Shown piece by piece: positions 8,835 to 16,525 of a DNA stretch of 64,000 nucleotides. Each line of letters starts with the position of its first letter. Within the stretch, counting starts at the first letter, position 1. This DNA is from Nocardia jinanensis (GTDB lineage: Bacteria; Actinomycetota; Actinomycetes; Mycobacteriales; Mycobacteriaceae): positions 51,940-115,939 of the forward strand of contig NZ_BMMH01000016.1 of NCBI RefSeq assembly GCF_014645735.1, written 5' to 3'. Below the pieces are notes generated by a model. It did no database searches. It saw only the letters and a program-made list of their open reading frames with translations, and had not been told where the DNA came from. The position numbers were made by a program, and so were the translations under genes.

Positions 8835-9890
8835 TCATGACGTACTCCGGGTGCGGAACAGCAGGAGCGCGAACGCGGGGACGCCGATGAGTGCCGTGAC
8901 GACACCGACCGGTACCTCCTGCGGCGCGAAAACGGTCCGGGCGAGTGCGTCGACCCAGACCAGCAGGACCGCGCCCAGGACCGCGGTCACCGGGATCAGG
9001 CGGCTGTGCCGGGGACCCACCAGAAAACGTGCGGCGTGTGGGAGCACCAGTCCGATGAACCCGATCGCTCCGGCGGCGCTGACCAGTACCGCGGTCATGA
9101 GGGCCGTGGTCACGAGCAGCAGCAGCCGGGTCCGGCCGACCGCGACGCCCAGGCTCGCCGCGGCCGACGAGCCGAAAGTGAACGCGTCCAGCGCGGAAGC
9201 GTACCACCAGCACAGTGCCATCCCGGTGGCGCAGACCAGAGCGGTTGTACCCGCGTCGGTCCAGGTGGCGCCCGCGAGCGAACCCAGCAGCCAGAACAGG
9301 ATCCCGCGGGTGCGTTCGGCATCGGCGGAGGACAGCACGATGAACGAGGTGAGCGCGGAGAACAACTGGGTCCCGGCCACCCCGGCCAGGACCACCTTCG
9401 CGGTGCCACCACCGGCACCCGCGGCCAGTACCAGTACCAGGCCGAACGAAGCGAGCGCCCCGAGGAACGCCCCGGTGGACAGCGAGACCAGCCCACCGCC
9501 CACACCCAGTACGGCCACGATCACCGCACCGGTGGACGCGCCGGATGAGATCCCGAGCACGAACGGGTCGGCGAGCGGATTGCGCAGCAGCGACTGCATG
9601 ACCACGCCGCAGACCGCCAGACCGGCGCCGCAGACCGCGGCGAGCAGGGTGCGCGGCAGCCGCAACTGCCAGACGATGCCCTCCCGGATCGGCGAGACAC
9701 CGGCGGTGCCGGCGCCCAGCTTCTCGAACAGCACCGCGTAGACCTCGGCGACCGAAAGATCCGCCGGCCCGATGGTGATCGTGAAGGCCATCGAGGAGAT
9801 CAGCACGACCAGCCCGCACAGGACCAGCGCCGCCGTCGTGGGTGCGCGGGCGGTCCGGGCGATGGTGCTCGGCGGTGTTTCCGGGCTCAC
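8835..9890 (-). CDS. btuC: ABC transporter permease, probable cobalamin importer
   Basis: This 351-aa FecCD/BtuC-family permease has about ten hydrophobic segments. Family motifs are LRLPRTLLAAVCGAGLA (residues ~75-90), GxVMQSLLRNPLADPFVLGISSGAS and GAIGFIGLVLPHAAR near 260-275. The GTG start at 9890 overlaps the stop of btuF as GTGA, implying translational coupling. It forms the membrane channel for the adjacent binding protein. Sequence alone does not separate siderophore from B12 permeases; the upstream riboswitch decides the call. Confidence 0.85.
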   Translation of the reverse strand: MSPETPPSTIARTARAPTTAALVLCGLVVLISSMAFTITIGPADLSVAEVYAVLFEKLGAGTAGVSPIREGIVWQLRLPRTLLAAVCGAGLAVCGVVMQSLLRNPLADPFVLGISSGASTGAVIVAVLGVGGGLVSLSTGAFLGALASFGLVLVLAAGAGGGTAKVVLAGVAGTQLFSALTSFIVLSSADAERTRGILFWLLGSLAGATWTDAGTTALVCATGMALCWWYASALDAFTFGSSAAASLGVAVGRTRLLLLVTTALMTAVLVSAAGAIGFIGLVLPHAARFLVGPRHSRLIPVTAVLGAVLLVWVDALARTVFAPQEVPVGVVTALIGVPAFALLLFRTRSTS

Positions 9891-10927
9891 GAACCGTGGC
9901 CCCACCGTTCCAGGGCGTCGGCGACCTTCTCGATACCGTCGACCGTCCGGATCGAGGGGTTCAGATCGGCGCCGTTGACCACGATGTAGCGCCGGTCGCG
10001 CACCGCGGACAGTTTCGCGGTCACCGGATTCGATTCCAGGAACGAGATCTTGCTGTCCAGCGCGTCCCCGGCGAGACTGCGGCGGCTCAGATCGGCCAGT
10101 ACCAGGGCAGCCGGGTCGCGGTCGAGCACCGTCTCCCAGCTGACCTGCGGCCATTCGTCTGTGGTGTCGTCGAACACGTTCTTGGCGCCCACTGCGTCGG
10201 TGATGATCCCGGACGAGCCACAGCAGCCCGCGACATACGGTGTGGAGGTGTCGGCGAACCAGTACGCCAGCGAGACCGGGTCCGCGGCGATCCGCCCGGC
10301 CGCGGCGTCGTAGCGGTCGCGCAGTCCGGTGACCAACTGCTCGCCGCGGTCCCGCACATCGAAGATCGCGGCGAGTTCGCGAATTTCCCGGTAGACCGAA
10401 TCCATGGTCAGGGGTTCGGTACGGGCGCCGTCGGCGTTGACGCTGATATCGGTTTTCCCGTCGCAGTCGGTCGGCGAGAGGTAGGTGGGTACACCCAGTT
10501 CGGTGAACTGCTCGCGTTCGGCGACGCCACCGGGACCGAGTGTGCCGCCGAAGGAGGCGGAGACGAAATCCGGTTCCGTATCGAGCACGACCTCCAGCGA
10601 GGGTTTGTTGTCGGCCAATCGCGGCACCCGCGCGTTATCGGCGGCGAGGTTCGCGCGGACGGGGTCGGTCCAGGTGGCGGTGCCCACCATCCGGTCCGCC
10701 AGCCCGAGTGAGAGCAGGATCTCCGCCGACCCCTGGTTGAGGGCCACGGCCCGCTGCGGCGGCGCCGGGACGGTGACTTCGGCCCCGCAGTTGCCGATCT
10801 TCATCGGGTAGCCGGCACCACCGGCGGGCTCCGCCGCGGGATCGCCGGAACTGCCGGTACCGGAACATCCGGCCAGGAGGAGGGTGGACACCACGGCGGC
10901 GACCGCCAGGAAAATGGACCGCGTCAC
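9887..10927 (-). CDS. btuF: ABC transporter substrate-binding lipoprotein, probable cobalamin binder
   Basis: This 346-aa secreted lipoprotein has a hydrophobic signal and lipobox LLLAGC (Cys ~residue 20), so it is membrane-anchored outside the cell. The body is a class III periplasmic-binding fold (PQRAVALNQGSAEILLSLGLADRMVGT, VVLDTEPDFV, WETVLDRDPAALVLAD). The GTG start is supported by AGGAG 8 nt upstream. Family members bind siderophores, heme or cobalamin. The long leader matches a cobalamin riboswitch, so B12 or a corrinoid is the likely ligand. It is the first gene of btuF-btuC-btuD. Confidence 0.82.
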   Translation of the reverse strand: MTRSIFLAVAAVVSTLLLAGCSGTGSSGDPAAEPAGGAGYPMKIGNCGAEVTVPAPPQRAVALNQGSAEILLSLGLADRMVGTATWTDPVRANLAADNARVPRLADNKPSLEVVLDTEPDFVSASFGGTLGPGGVAEREQFTELGVPTYLSPTDCDGKTDISVNADGARTEPLTMDSVYREIRELAAIFDVRDRGEQLVTGLRDRYDAAAGRIAADPVSLAYWFADTSTPYVAGCCGSSGIITDAVGAKNVFDDTTDEWPQVSWETVLDRDPAALVLADLSRRSLAGDALDSKISFLESNPVTAKLSAVRDRRYIVVNGADLNPSIRTVDGIEKVADALERWGHGS

Positions 10928-10969
10928 GGCGTGGACTCCTTGTGTCTGGGCCTGTGCGCGAGGCCGGGA

Positions 10970-11100
10970 TCCGAGCTCGGCGGGTGAGTGATCGGACTCC
11001 ACCACGCGGGTGTCACCGTTGCGCGCCAGTCCCGGATTCGCACCGGGTTCCCTCACCGCGCCGCGACCGCAGTGCGGCCGCGGTCCATGCTATCCGACAG
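10970..11100 (-). ncRNA. Cobalamin (B12) riboswitch
   Basis: On the minus strand the 5' leader of btuF contains, in order, the conserved cobalamin-aptamer core: GAGGGAACCCGGTGCGAAT, CCGGGACTGG, GCGCAACGGTGA and, further on, GAGTCCGATCACTC. The hairpins CCCGGT/ATCCGGG and the GCAACGGTG-type junction are characteristic. The edges are approximate. It lies 40 to 170 nt upstream of the start codon and would repress the importer when B12 is abundant. Confidence 0.85.
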
Positions 11101-11230
11101 CAAACTGGACGTTCGACCGGCTCATTCGGGGGTGCCGTGGCGGCGAATGCGACGGCGATTTCCTGCCAGCGCGCGTGGGGTGCCCTCGCGGATGCTCGTG
11201 GAGTAACAGCGGAATCGCGAAAGGAACGAT

Positions 11231-11968
11231 ATGTCGGAGAAGATCGTGGTGGTCACCGGGGCGACCCGCGGAATCGGCCGTGCCACCGCGACAGCGTTCG
11301 CCCGGCAGGGTTACCGCGTGATCGTCACCGGGCGCCGCGCGCCGGCGGTGGAGGCGGTGGTGAGGGAACTGCGGGCGGAGGGGCTCGCGGCCGAGGGGGA
11401 ACTCCTCGACGTGTGCTCGGTGGACAGCGCCCGGTGCCTGCGCGATTCGATCGCCGGACGGCATGAGCACATCGATGTGCTGGTGAACAATGCCGGCATC
11501 CTGCCCGAGGCGACCGCCGCGGGCACGGTGAACTTCGCCCATCCCGGCGCGTTCACCGAGACCTTGATGACCAACACATTCGGTCCCGCCAATGTGATCG
11601 AAGCGCTGCTTCCACTGGTGCGCCGGGCGCCGGCGGGGCGGATCGTCAACATCTCCACCGAGATGGGTTCGCTCACCCAGCAGCGCAATCCGGACTCGGC
11701 GTACTACTCGATGGTGGTCCCGGGCTACCAGGCCTCGAAGGCGGCACTGAACAGCATTACGGTCGGACTGGCGAAAACTCTCGCCGATACCCCGGTCCGG
11801 GTGACCTCCGTATGCCCCGGCTTCGTCGCGACCGGACTGGCTCCGGCGGCCGCCGACGCGCCGACGACACCGGAGGAGGCCGCGGCGGTCGTCCTCGCCG
11901 CGGCGGAGTCGCCGGAGGTGTCCACCGACGGATCCTTCGTCGGCGCCCAGGGCCCCATCGCCTGGTAG
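11231..11968 (+). CDS. SDR family oxidoreductase
   Basis: This 245-aa classical short-chain dehydrogenase has the NAD(P)-binding motif TGATRGIG at residues 9-16 and NNAG at 86-89. The active site comprises a Ser in NIST (~142) and YQASK at 166-170. The arginine pair after beta-2 (TGRR) suggests NADP(H). The start ATG follows GAAAGGA. It is transcribed divergently from the B12 operon, and the 303-bp gap is largely riboswitch. The substrate is unknown. It ends in GAQGPIAW, like SDRs with carbonyl reductase annotation. Confidence 0.85.
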   Translation: MSEKIVVVTGATRGIGRATATAFARQGYRVIVTGRRAPAVEAVVRELRAEGLAAEGELLDVCSVDSARCLRDSIAGRHEHIDVLVNNAGILPEATAAGTVNFAHPGAFTETLMTNTFGPANVIEALLPLVRRAPAGRIVNISTEMGSLTQQRNPDSAYYSMVVPGYQASKAALNSITVGLAKTLADTPVRVTSVCPGFVATGLAPAAADAPTTPEEAAAVVLAAAESPEVSTDGSFVGAQGPIAW

Positions 11969-12037
11969 CGGGACCCGGGGGGCCGGGCCCTCACAGCTCG
12001 GCTCCGCCGAGGCCATCGGTTCGGTACAGGTCCGGAC

Positions 12038-12265
12038 TCACTCGGCCGTCGCACAGGCGGCCGTGATCGCGGCGGTGGCGTAGTGCACGAAGGACGCGAC
12101 AGCGTCGTGGCGCCCGGCCCAGTCGTCCACGGCGGTACCGAGATAGCCGTCCCGCGCATGCCGCAGCAGCTCGGCGTGCCCGGCGGGGTCGTGCGAGCTG
12201 TGGTGGCGCCTCGCGATCCACCGGGCGCGCTTCCCGCCGGACGGTAGGTAATCCGAAATGCCCAT
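12038..12265 (-). CDS. Small hypothetical protein
   Basis: This is a 75-aa open frame with an ATG start, basic N-terminus (GGKRARWIARRHH) and helical Ala-rich C-terminus ending TAAITAACATAE. I do not recognise a family. It lies between two plus-strand genes and is oriented against them. The ribosome-binding site is weak (GGACCACGA). The frame has high third-position GC, but that is not decisive in this genome. It may be a real actinobacterial small gene or chance. Confidence 0.35.
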   Translation of the reverse strand: MGISDYLPSGGKRARWIARRHHSSHDPAGHAELLRHARDGYLGTAVDDWAGRHDAVASFVHYATAAITAACATAE

Positions 12266-12411
12266 CTTCGTGGTCCGCGGAGTCGTGCGGAGGGAGGACA
12301 GCGGAATCGGGGTTGTCACGGAGGTACCCGGCCCGGGATCTGTTCTAGATTCGAGGGAGGATCGGCTCGGGCCGGACGGGGCGTCGAACAGGTCGGACAG
12401 CGAGGTGCGGT

Positions 12412-13773
12412 GTGAACGCGGTGCAGACGGTGACCGGATCCGGGCACGCACCGGCCGAACCCGGGGGCTCGCCACCGGTGCGCTGGCCGTGGCCGGCCCG
12501 GTTCGCGTTCCGGTTCGGCGTGGTCTACTGCCTGCTGTTCTGCGTGATGATCGGACAGGTCCTGTTCGTCTTCACCGGATTCGTACACCGGTTCCTGCCC
12601 GATACCGCGCCGATGTGGCCGCTGCTCGGGACCGAACCGCTGTTGAAGTGGGTCGGGCAAACAGTGTTCGGCGTCGACGTGCAGCTCAACCGGCTCTCCG
12701 GCAGCGGTGATCAGGCGATCATCTGGGTGATGGTGTTCAGCGCGCTGGTCGTGGCCGTCGCCGCGGCGGTGCTGTGGTCGGTGCTCGACCGCCGCCGGCT
12801 CGCCTACCCGCGGGCGGCAGCGTGGTTCCTGACCGGTCTGCGACTGTGTGTCGCGGGACAGATGCTGTTCTACGGGATCGCCAAAGCGGTGCCGACCCAG
12901 ATGCCGCCGCCTCCGCTCTCGGCACTCATCCAGCCCTACGGCCAGTTCTCCCCGATGGCTGTGCTGTGGCTCCAGGTGGGCAGCGCACCGGTCTACGAGA
13001 TACTGCTCGGGGTGGCGGAACTGGCCGCCGGTCTGCTGCTGCTGGTCCCGCGCACGGCGACGCTCGGGGCGATGCTCGGTGTGGTGAGCATGGCGCAGGT
13101 GTTCGTGCTGAATATGACCTTCGACGTTCCGGTCAAGATCCTCTCGTTCCATCTGCTGGTGTTCTCACTGGTCCTGCTCGCCCCGCAGGCCCGCCGGTTC
13201 GCGGATTTCTTCGTACTCGCCCGCCGCGCCGAACCCGCTGTGCAACCACCGCTGTTCGTGAGTCGCCGAGCCGAGCGGATCGCCGGGCCGGCCCAGGCGG
13301 CGATCGGTGTCTGGCTGGTCGCCGGGGTGGCGGTATTCGGCTGGTTCAGCTGGCAGGACTACGGGGGTGGCGCGCCGAAGCCGGAGTTGTACGGGCTCTG
13401 GGAGGTCACCGAGTTCCGTATCGACGGACATCCGGTACCGCCACTGCTGACCGACGAGACCCGTTGGCAGCGGCTGGTCGTCGAGACCGAGGGCACGGTG
13501 ACCTGGCAGCGGATGGACGGGGCGCTGGTGACGGCGCCCGCGCAGTTCGACGGGCCCGCGCACACTCTCACGGTCACCGGACCACCGGGTCCGGATGCCG
13601 CGGATACACCGATCGCGACCTTCACCTACACCCGTCCGGAACCCGGTGTCCTGCGACTGAACGGGCAGCTGGCCGACCGGCCGGTGACCATCGACCTGCG
13701 CGCGACCGACCCCGCCGCCTTCCGGCTGAATGGTCCGCGGTTCCACTGGGTCCAGGAGTTCCCGGTCCAGTAG
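12412..13773 (+). CDS. DoxX-like membrane protein with C-terminal soluble domain
   Basis: This 453-aa protein starts at GTG. Its N-terminal ~280 residues contain about six membrane helices (FGVVYCLLFCVMIGQVLFVF, IIWVMVFSALVVAVAAAVLW, LCVAGQMLFYGIAKA, LLGVAELAAGLLLLVP, ILSFHLLVFSLVLLAP). They have the GVAELAAGLLLLVPRTATLGAM-like pattern of the DoxX/DoxD superfamily. A further helix (~300-320) precedes a ~130-residue extracytoplasmic beta-rich domain (YGLWEVTEFRIDG, TVTWQRMDG). Role is unknown, perhaps quinone or redox related as for other DoxX proteins. Confidence 0.65.
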   Translation: MNAVQTVTGSGHAPAEPGGSPPVRWPWPARFAFRFGVVYCLLFCVMIGQVLFVFTGFVHRFLPDTAPMWPLLGTEPLLKWVGQTVFGVDVQLNRLSGSGDQAIIWVMVFSALVVAVAAAVLWSVLDRRRLAYPRAAAWFLTGLRLCVAGQMLFYGIAKAVPTQMPPPPLSALIQPYGQFSPMAVLWLQVGSAPVYEILLGVAELAAGLLLLVPRTATLGAMLGVVSMAQVFVLNMTFDVPVKILSFHLLVFSLVLLAPQARRFADFFVLARRAEPAVQPPLFVSRRAERIAGPAQAAIGVWLVAGVAVFGWFSWQDYGGGAPKPELYGLWEVTEFRIDGHPVPPLLTDETRWQRLVVETEGTVTWQRMDGALVTAPAQFDGPAHTLTVTGPPGPDAADTPIATFTYTRPEPGVLRLNGQLADRPVTIDLRATDPAAFRLNGPRFHWVQEFPVQ

Positions 13774-13783
13774 CTCGCCCGGG

Positions 13784-14875
13784 TCAGGGCTGCTGCGGCG
13801 GAATTACTCCGGGCTGGTCGGGAGCGCGCTGTCCCGGTACCGGACCGGTGATACCGGGCTGACCCCCCGGATCCGAGAGCGGTATCGCGGTCGGGTTCTG
13901 CGTAGGTGGTGCCGGAGGTTCGACCGGCGCGGGTTCGGAAGGAGGGGCGGGCGGTTGCGCTGCCGCGGGCGGCTGGGCGGGTGGAGCCGGTGCGGGCTCG
14001 GTAGGGGCGGGCGGCGCGGCAGGTGCCGAGCCGTCGGTCGGTGCCGGCTCCTCGGGTGTGGGTGGTCGCGGGGTCTCCTCGCTCGGCTCCGGGGAAGGAG
14101 CGGGGGAACTCTCCGGCGCGGACGGTGCCGGAGGACTCGGTGTCGCCGGAGCCGGTGGGGTGGAACCGTGCTGCGGTGCGGGCGAATCGGTGGAACCACC
14201 GGAATCGGTGGAATCGCCGCCGGACCCGGAAACGGTGGGGGCCGAACCGGCCGGGGCGGGTGCCGAACCCGCGCCGACCGCGGTGTCGACCTGAGCACGG
14301 GGCGGGGCCGGCGGTCCGAGTGGCGGCAGCGCACCAGGGGCCGCCGGAGGTTCCGGGAGTGCGGGCACCGCGGTGCCCGCGGCGAGATAGGCGGGTTTGT
14401 AGACCATGTTCATGGTGAGGATCGCTTCCTGGTGCAGCACCTCCTGCACCATCTGCGCATCGATCACCTTGGCCGCCTCCAGCAGCCGGGCCAGCGCGCC
14501 GACCGGCCCGGAATCGCCGGGCGGAACGACCGCGATCTTCACCGCTTCCGCGGCCGCGGCCACCGCACCCAGGCGCAGCCCCACTTGACCGAGGACCCCG
14601 GCCAGTTCCTCCACCGAATCGGCGAAGCTACGGGTGCTCGCGAATGCGGCGTCGGCGGCCGCACCGTCCCATTCCATCGCGTTCATCACCCGGTCCGCGC
14701 CGGCGCGGGTCAGTGGGAGCGAGGTCTGCAGAGTGGTGGCGGCGTGCATCCAGGTACCGGAGATCCGCAGGATCTCACCGGCATCGATCTGCTGGGTGGC
14801 CCGATAGATATCCTCATGGCGCATGGCTTCGAAATGCTCCATGGCGCTGATGTAGTCGGGATCCGTTCCAGTCAT
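13784..14875 (-). CDS. WXG100/PPE-like protein with proline-rich tail (type VII secretion associated)
   Basis: The 363-aa product has a helical N-terminal ~180 residues containing a W-x-G turn (AMEWDGAAAD, ~67-76) between helices rich in Ala, resembling the WXG100/PPE helical-hairpin superfamily. The following ~180 residues are almost entirely Pro/Ala/Ser/Glu (APPAPTEPAP-type repeats), as in ESX-secreted or cell-wall-spanning proteins. There is no Sec signal. The partner gene just upstream and the EspG-like gene before it make a type VII secretion link plausible. Its ATG overlaps the stop of an ancestral leader peptide as ATGA. Confidence 0.6.
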   Translation of the reverse strand: MTGTDPDYISAMEHFEAMRHEDIYRATQQIDAGEILRISGTWMHAATTLQTSLPLTRAGADRVMNAMEWDGAAADAAFASTRSFADSVEELAGVLGQVGLRLGAVAAAAEAVKIAVVPPGDSGPVGALARLLEAAKVIDAQMVQEVLHQEAILTMNMVYKPAYLAAGTAVPALPEPPAAPGALPPLGPPAPPRAQVDTAVGAGSAPAPAGSAPTVSGSGGDSTDSGGSTDSPAPQHGSTPPAPATPSPPAPSAPESSPAPSPEPSEETPRPPTPEEPAPTDGSAPAAPPAPTEPAPAPPAQPPAAAQPPAPPSEPAPVEPPAPPTQNPTAIPLSDPGGQPGITGPVPGQRAPDQPGVIPPQQP

Positions 14876-14974
14876 ACAGCCTCCTTCGAGGCGGGTGCAT
14901 GCGGTCCGCGGAGGCCGCAGCGAAGGCGGAGGTATCGCAGTATCGCAGTATCGCAGTGTCGCAGTGTCGCATTA
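14876..14974 (-). other. Leader cassette (RYLRLR type) before the PPE-like gene
   Basis: On the minus strand the element begins at ATG overlapping the upstream TAA stop (TAATG), continues CGATACCTCCGCCTTCGC and ends CTCGAAGGAGGCTGT followed by the PPE-like ATG. Without the inserted octamer repeat it would encode a ~22-aa peptide (MRYLRLRCGLRGPHAP...) ending in TGA that overlaps the downstream ATG. The AAGGAGG is the downstream gene's Shine-Dalgarno. The same cassette occurs at 62491 and 36922. Confidence 0.7.
14933..14972 (-). repeat. Five-copy 8-bp tandem repeat (phase-variation candidate)
   Basis: Five consecutive 8-mers are visible: TATCGCAG three times, TGTCGCAG, then TGTCGCAT (plus-strand reading). 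They sit inside the leader cassette. Because 8 is not a multiple of 3, each gain or loss shifts the leader reading frame. One, four or seven units leave it in frame; the present five do not. Confidence 0.85.
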
Positions 14975-15346
14975 TCGGTCGAGCCTCGTTTCGAGGGCGC
15001 GTACGGCGGCGGCGTTCGCGGCGTCGGCCTCGTCGTAGAGCCCACCGCTGACCAGGAACGCTTCCTTCATCCGGTAGGCCGCTTCGATGTAGTGATCGAG
15101 CAGTACGGCGGCGTCGCGGGCCTTGTGCCCGAACCCGGCCTGCAACTGCCGACCGGAGGTCAGGCCGCCGAAACCGTGTGGATCCGACGCATCCTCCAGA
15201 CGTTGCCGGAGGTAGATGAGCCGATCGGCCTGACGGTCGTAGAGTTCCGCGCAGCGGCGTGCCGCTTCCGGATCGAACTTGACGGTTCCCGCATGGGCTG
15301 CCTGGCGGAACCGGACGATCTCGGCTCGACTGTCTTCGATCTTCAT
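14972..15346 (-). CDS. Small helical protein, type VII secretion module
   Basis: The 124-aa cytosolic-looking protein is helical and charged (RAEIVRFRQAAHAG, ARRCAELYDRQADRLIYLRQRLEDA, AYRMKEAFLVSGG, AANAAAVRALETRL), with no signal or membrane segment. It resembles the hypothetical WXG-sized helical proteins encoded between EspG-like and PPE-like genes in Nocardia. It has a GGAGGG upstream of the ATG. The stop TAA overlaps the ATG of the leader cassette. It could be the heterodimer partner of the PPE-like protein, in the manner of PE/PPE pairs. Confidence 0.6.
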   Translation of the reverse strand: MKIEDSRAEIVRFRQAAHAGTVKFDPEAARRCAELYDRQADRLIYLRQRLEDASDPHGFGGLTSGRQLQAGFGHKARDAAVLLDHYIEAAYRMKEAFLVSGGLYDEADAANAAAVRALETRLDR

Positions 15347-15426
15347 GACTGGCGTACCCTCCGTCGGTCACGCCCAGCGTAGCCGCAACCGATGGTCCGG
15401 GCAGCCCGTCTGTGGCGATCCCGGGA

Positions 15427-16125
15427 TCAGACGGGAATACGTTTCTGCAGATGCGCGGCGAGTTGTTCGGGGGAGGCAGGCACCATGTGCACGTTCTCGT
15501 CGGCCTTCAGCAGGTAGCGGCCGTCGTCCTCGATATCGAGCCAGGTGTAGTGCAGCGGCGGTGCCGGATTCGGCCGGTCGAGATGCGCTTCGATACGGAT
15601 GTGCCCGTCTGCCGTATGCGGCGCGCACAGCAGCTTCCGGATCAGCGGCGCGGCACGCTCTTCCTGGATAACGGTTTCGGTATCGCGGACCGCCGCGGCC
15701 GTCGCGGTACGGGCCGGACAGCGGCCGGCCGGCGCCTTCGGCAGCAGTGCCGCCAGCCGGGCGCCGAGTTTGGTGCTGTGCCCGATCGAGAGCTGCACCG
15801 GCCCGCCGAATTCCCGGGTACGGCCGGGCGCCTGGACGGCCAGGACCGCCCGGTCGTAGACGACGCAGCCCAGTATCCGCAGTTCCCGGCCGGGTTCGGG
15901 GGATCCGCCGATGGCGATCACCCGGGTATGCGGTACGGCGAGAATACGCAGACAGGCATCGAGATCGGGGTCGGGCGGGAAGCGCTGTGCGAGTTCGGCG
16001 TGCAGGAGCCGGGCATCGCGCTCGGTGCGCGGCGATTCGAGTACCCGCAGCGGATAGGGAATCCGGTCCAGGTCGGCTCGGCGCCATACGTGCGCGAACT
16101 CGTCGGGGGTCAGGCTCCAACTCAC
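15427..16125 (-). CDS. EspG-family type VII secretion chaperone
   Basis: This 232-aa protein begins SWSLTPDEFAHVWRRADLD, the hallmark N-terminus of ESX secretion-associated EspG proteins (L-T-x-x-E-x-x-x-x-W). It continues with RIPYPLRV, a central beta-sheet region (AIGGSPEPGRELRILGCVVYD, AVLAVQAPG) and a C-terminal DDGRYLLKADENVHMVPASPEQLAAHLQ. EspG proteins bind the tip of PPE partners and keep them soluble for export. It lies upstream of the small helical gene and PPE-like gene on the same strand, with no Ecc membrane genes nearby. Confidence 0.82.
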   Translation of the reverse strand: MSWSLTPDEFAHVWRRADLDRIPYPLRVLESPRTERDARLLHAELAQRFPPDPDLDACLRILAVPHTRVIAIGGSPEPGRELRILGCVVYDRAVLAVQAPGRTREFGGPVQLSIGHSTKLGARLAALLPKAPAGRCPARTATAAAVRDTETVIQEERAAPLIRKLLCAPHTADGHIRIEAHLDRPNPAPPLHYTWLDIEDDGRYLLKADENVHMVPASPEQLAAHLQKRIPV

Positions 16126-16333
16126 GCGGAATCACATCCTCACCGAAACCTGCGCGGGCCATCTCAGACTATCGGTTGTTTCGCAGCGCGCTGACCTCGG
16201 GCACTGCCGGGGCCCCGGACTCTGTGATCCGACACAAACCACGAATACGCGATGGACGAGCCCTTCCTCGGGTTTACTCGTCCGGAACGGACAACGGTGT
16301 TCTGTTGTGACAGACGGGCTTGGAGGTCGGTTC

Positions 16334-16525
16334 TTGCGGGTGCTCGGGACGGATGACACCGAGACGATGATCGCGGCGCGGTCCGGCGGGGGGACCCGCG
16401 AACGCTACGCGCCGGGGGCGGGAGCACGGCTACCGGAGTGGGCGGCCTTCGGCTCCGAGGACCACACCCAGGAGCCGGAAGCAGGCGCGATATACCTCCG
16501 GTCCCGGCGAAGCGGCCGGCCGTGA
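16334..16525 (+). CDS. Small protein leading the PEP-mobile/NDK cassette
   Basis: A 63-aa frame starts at TTG with a perfect GGAGG 7 nt upstream (16322-16326) and ends in a TGA that overlaps the next gene's GTG start as GTGA. An alternative GTG start at 16307 would give 72 aa. The product is mixed acidic/basic (GTDDTETMIAARSGG, PEWAAFGSEDHTQEPE, LRSRRSGRP) and matches no family I know. The precise overlap and Shine-Dalgarno suggest it is translated. The ~200 bases before it up to the EspG gene show no other gene. Confidence 0.5.
   Translation: MRVLGTDDTETMIAARSGGGTRERYAPGAGARLPEWAAFGSEDHTQEPEAGAIYLRSRRSGRP

Noticed and set aside
13730..15382. A 550-codon plus-strand frame rich in Gly/Arg
   Set aside because: Antisense to the Pro-rich PPE-like gene; composition is the mirror of proline codons.
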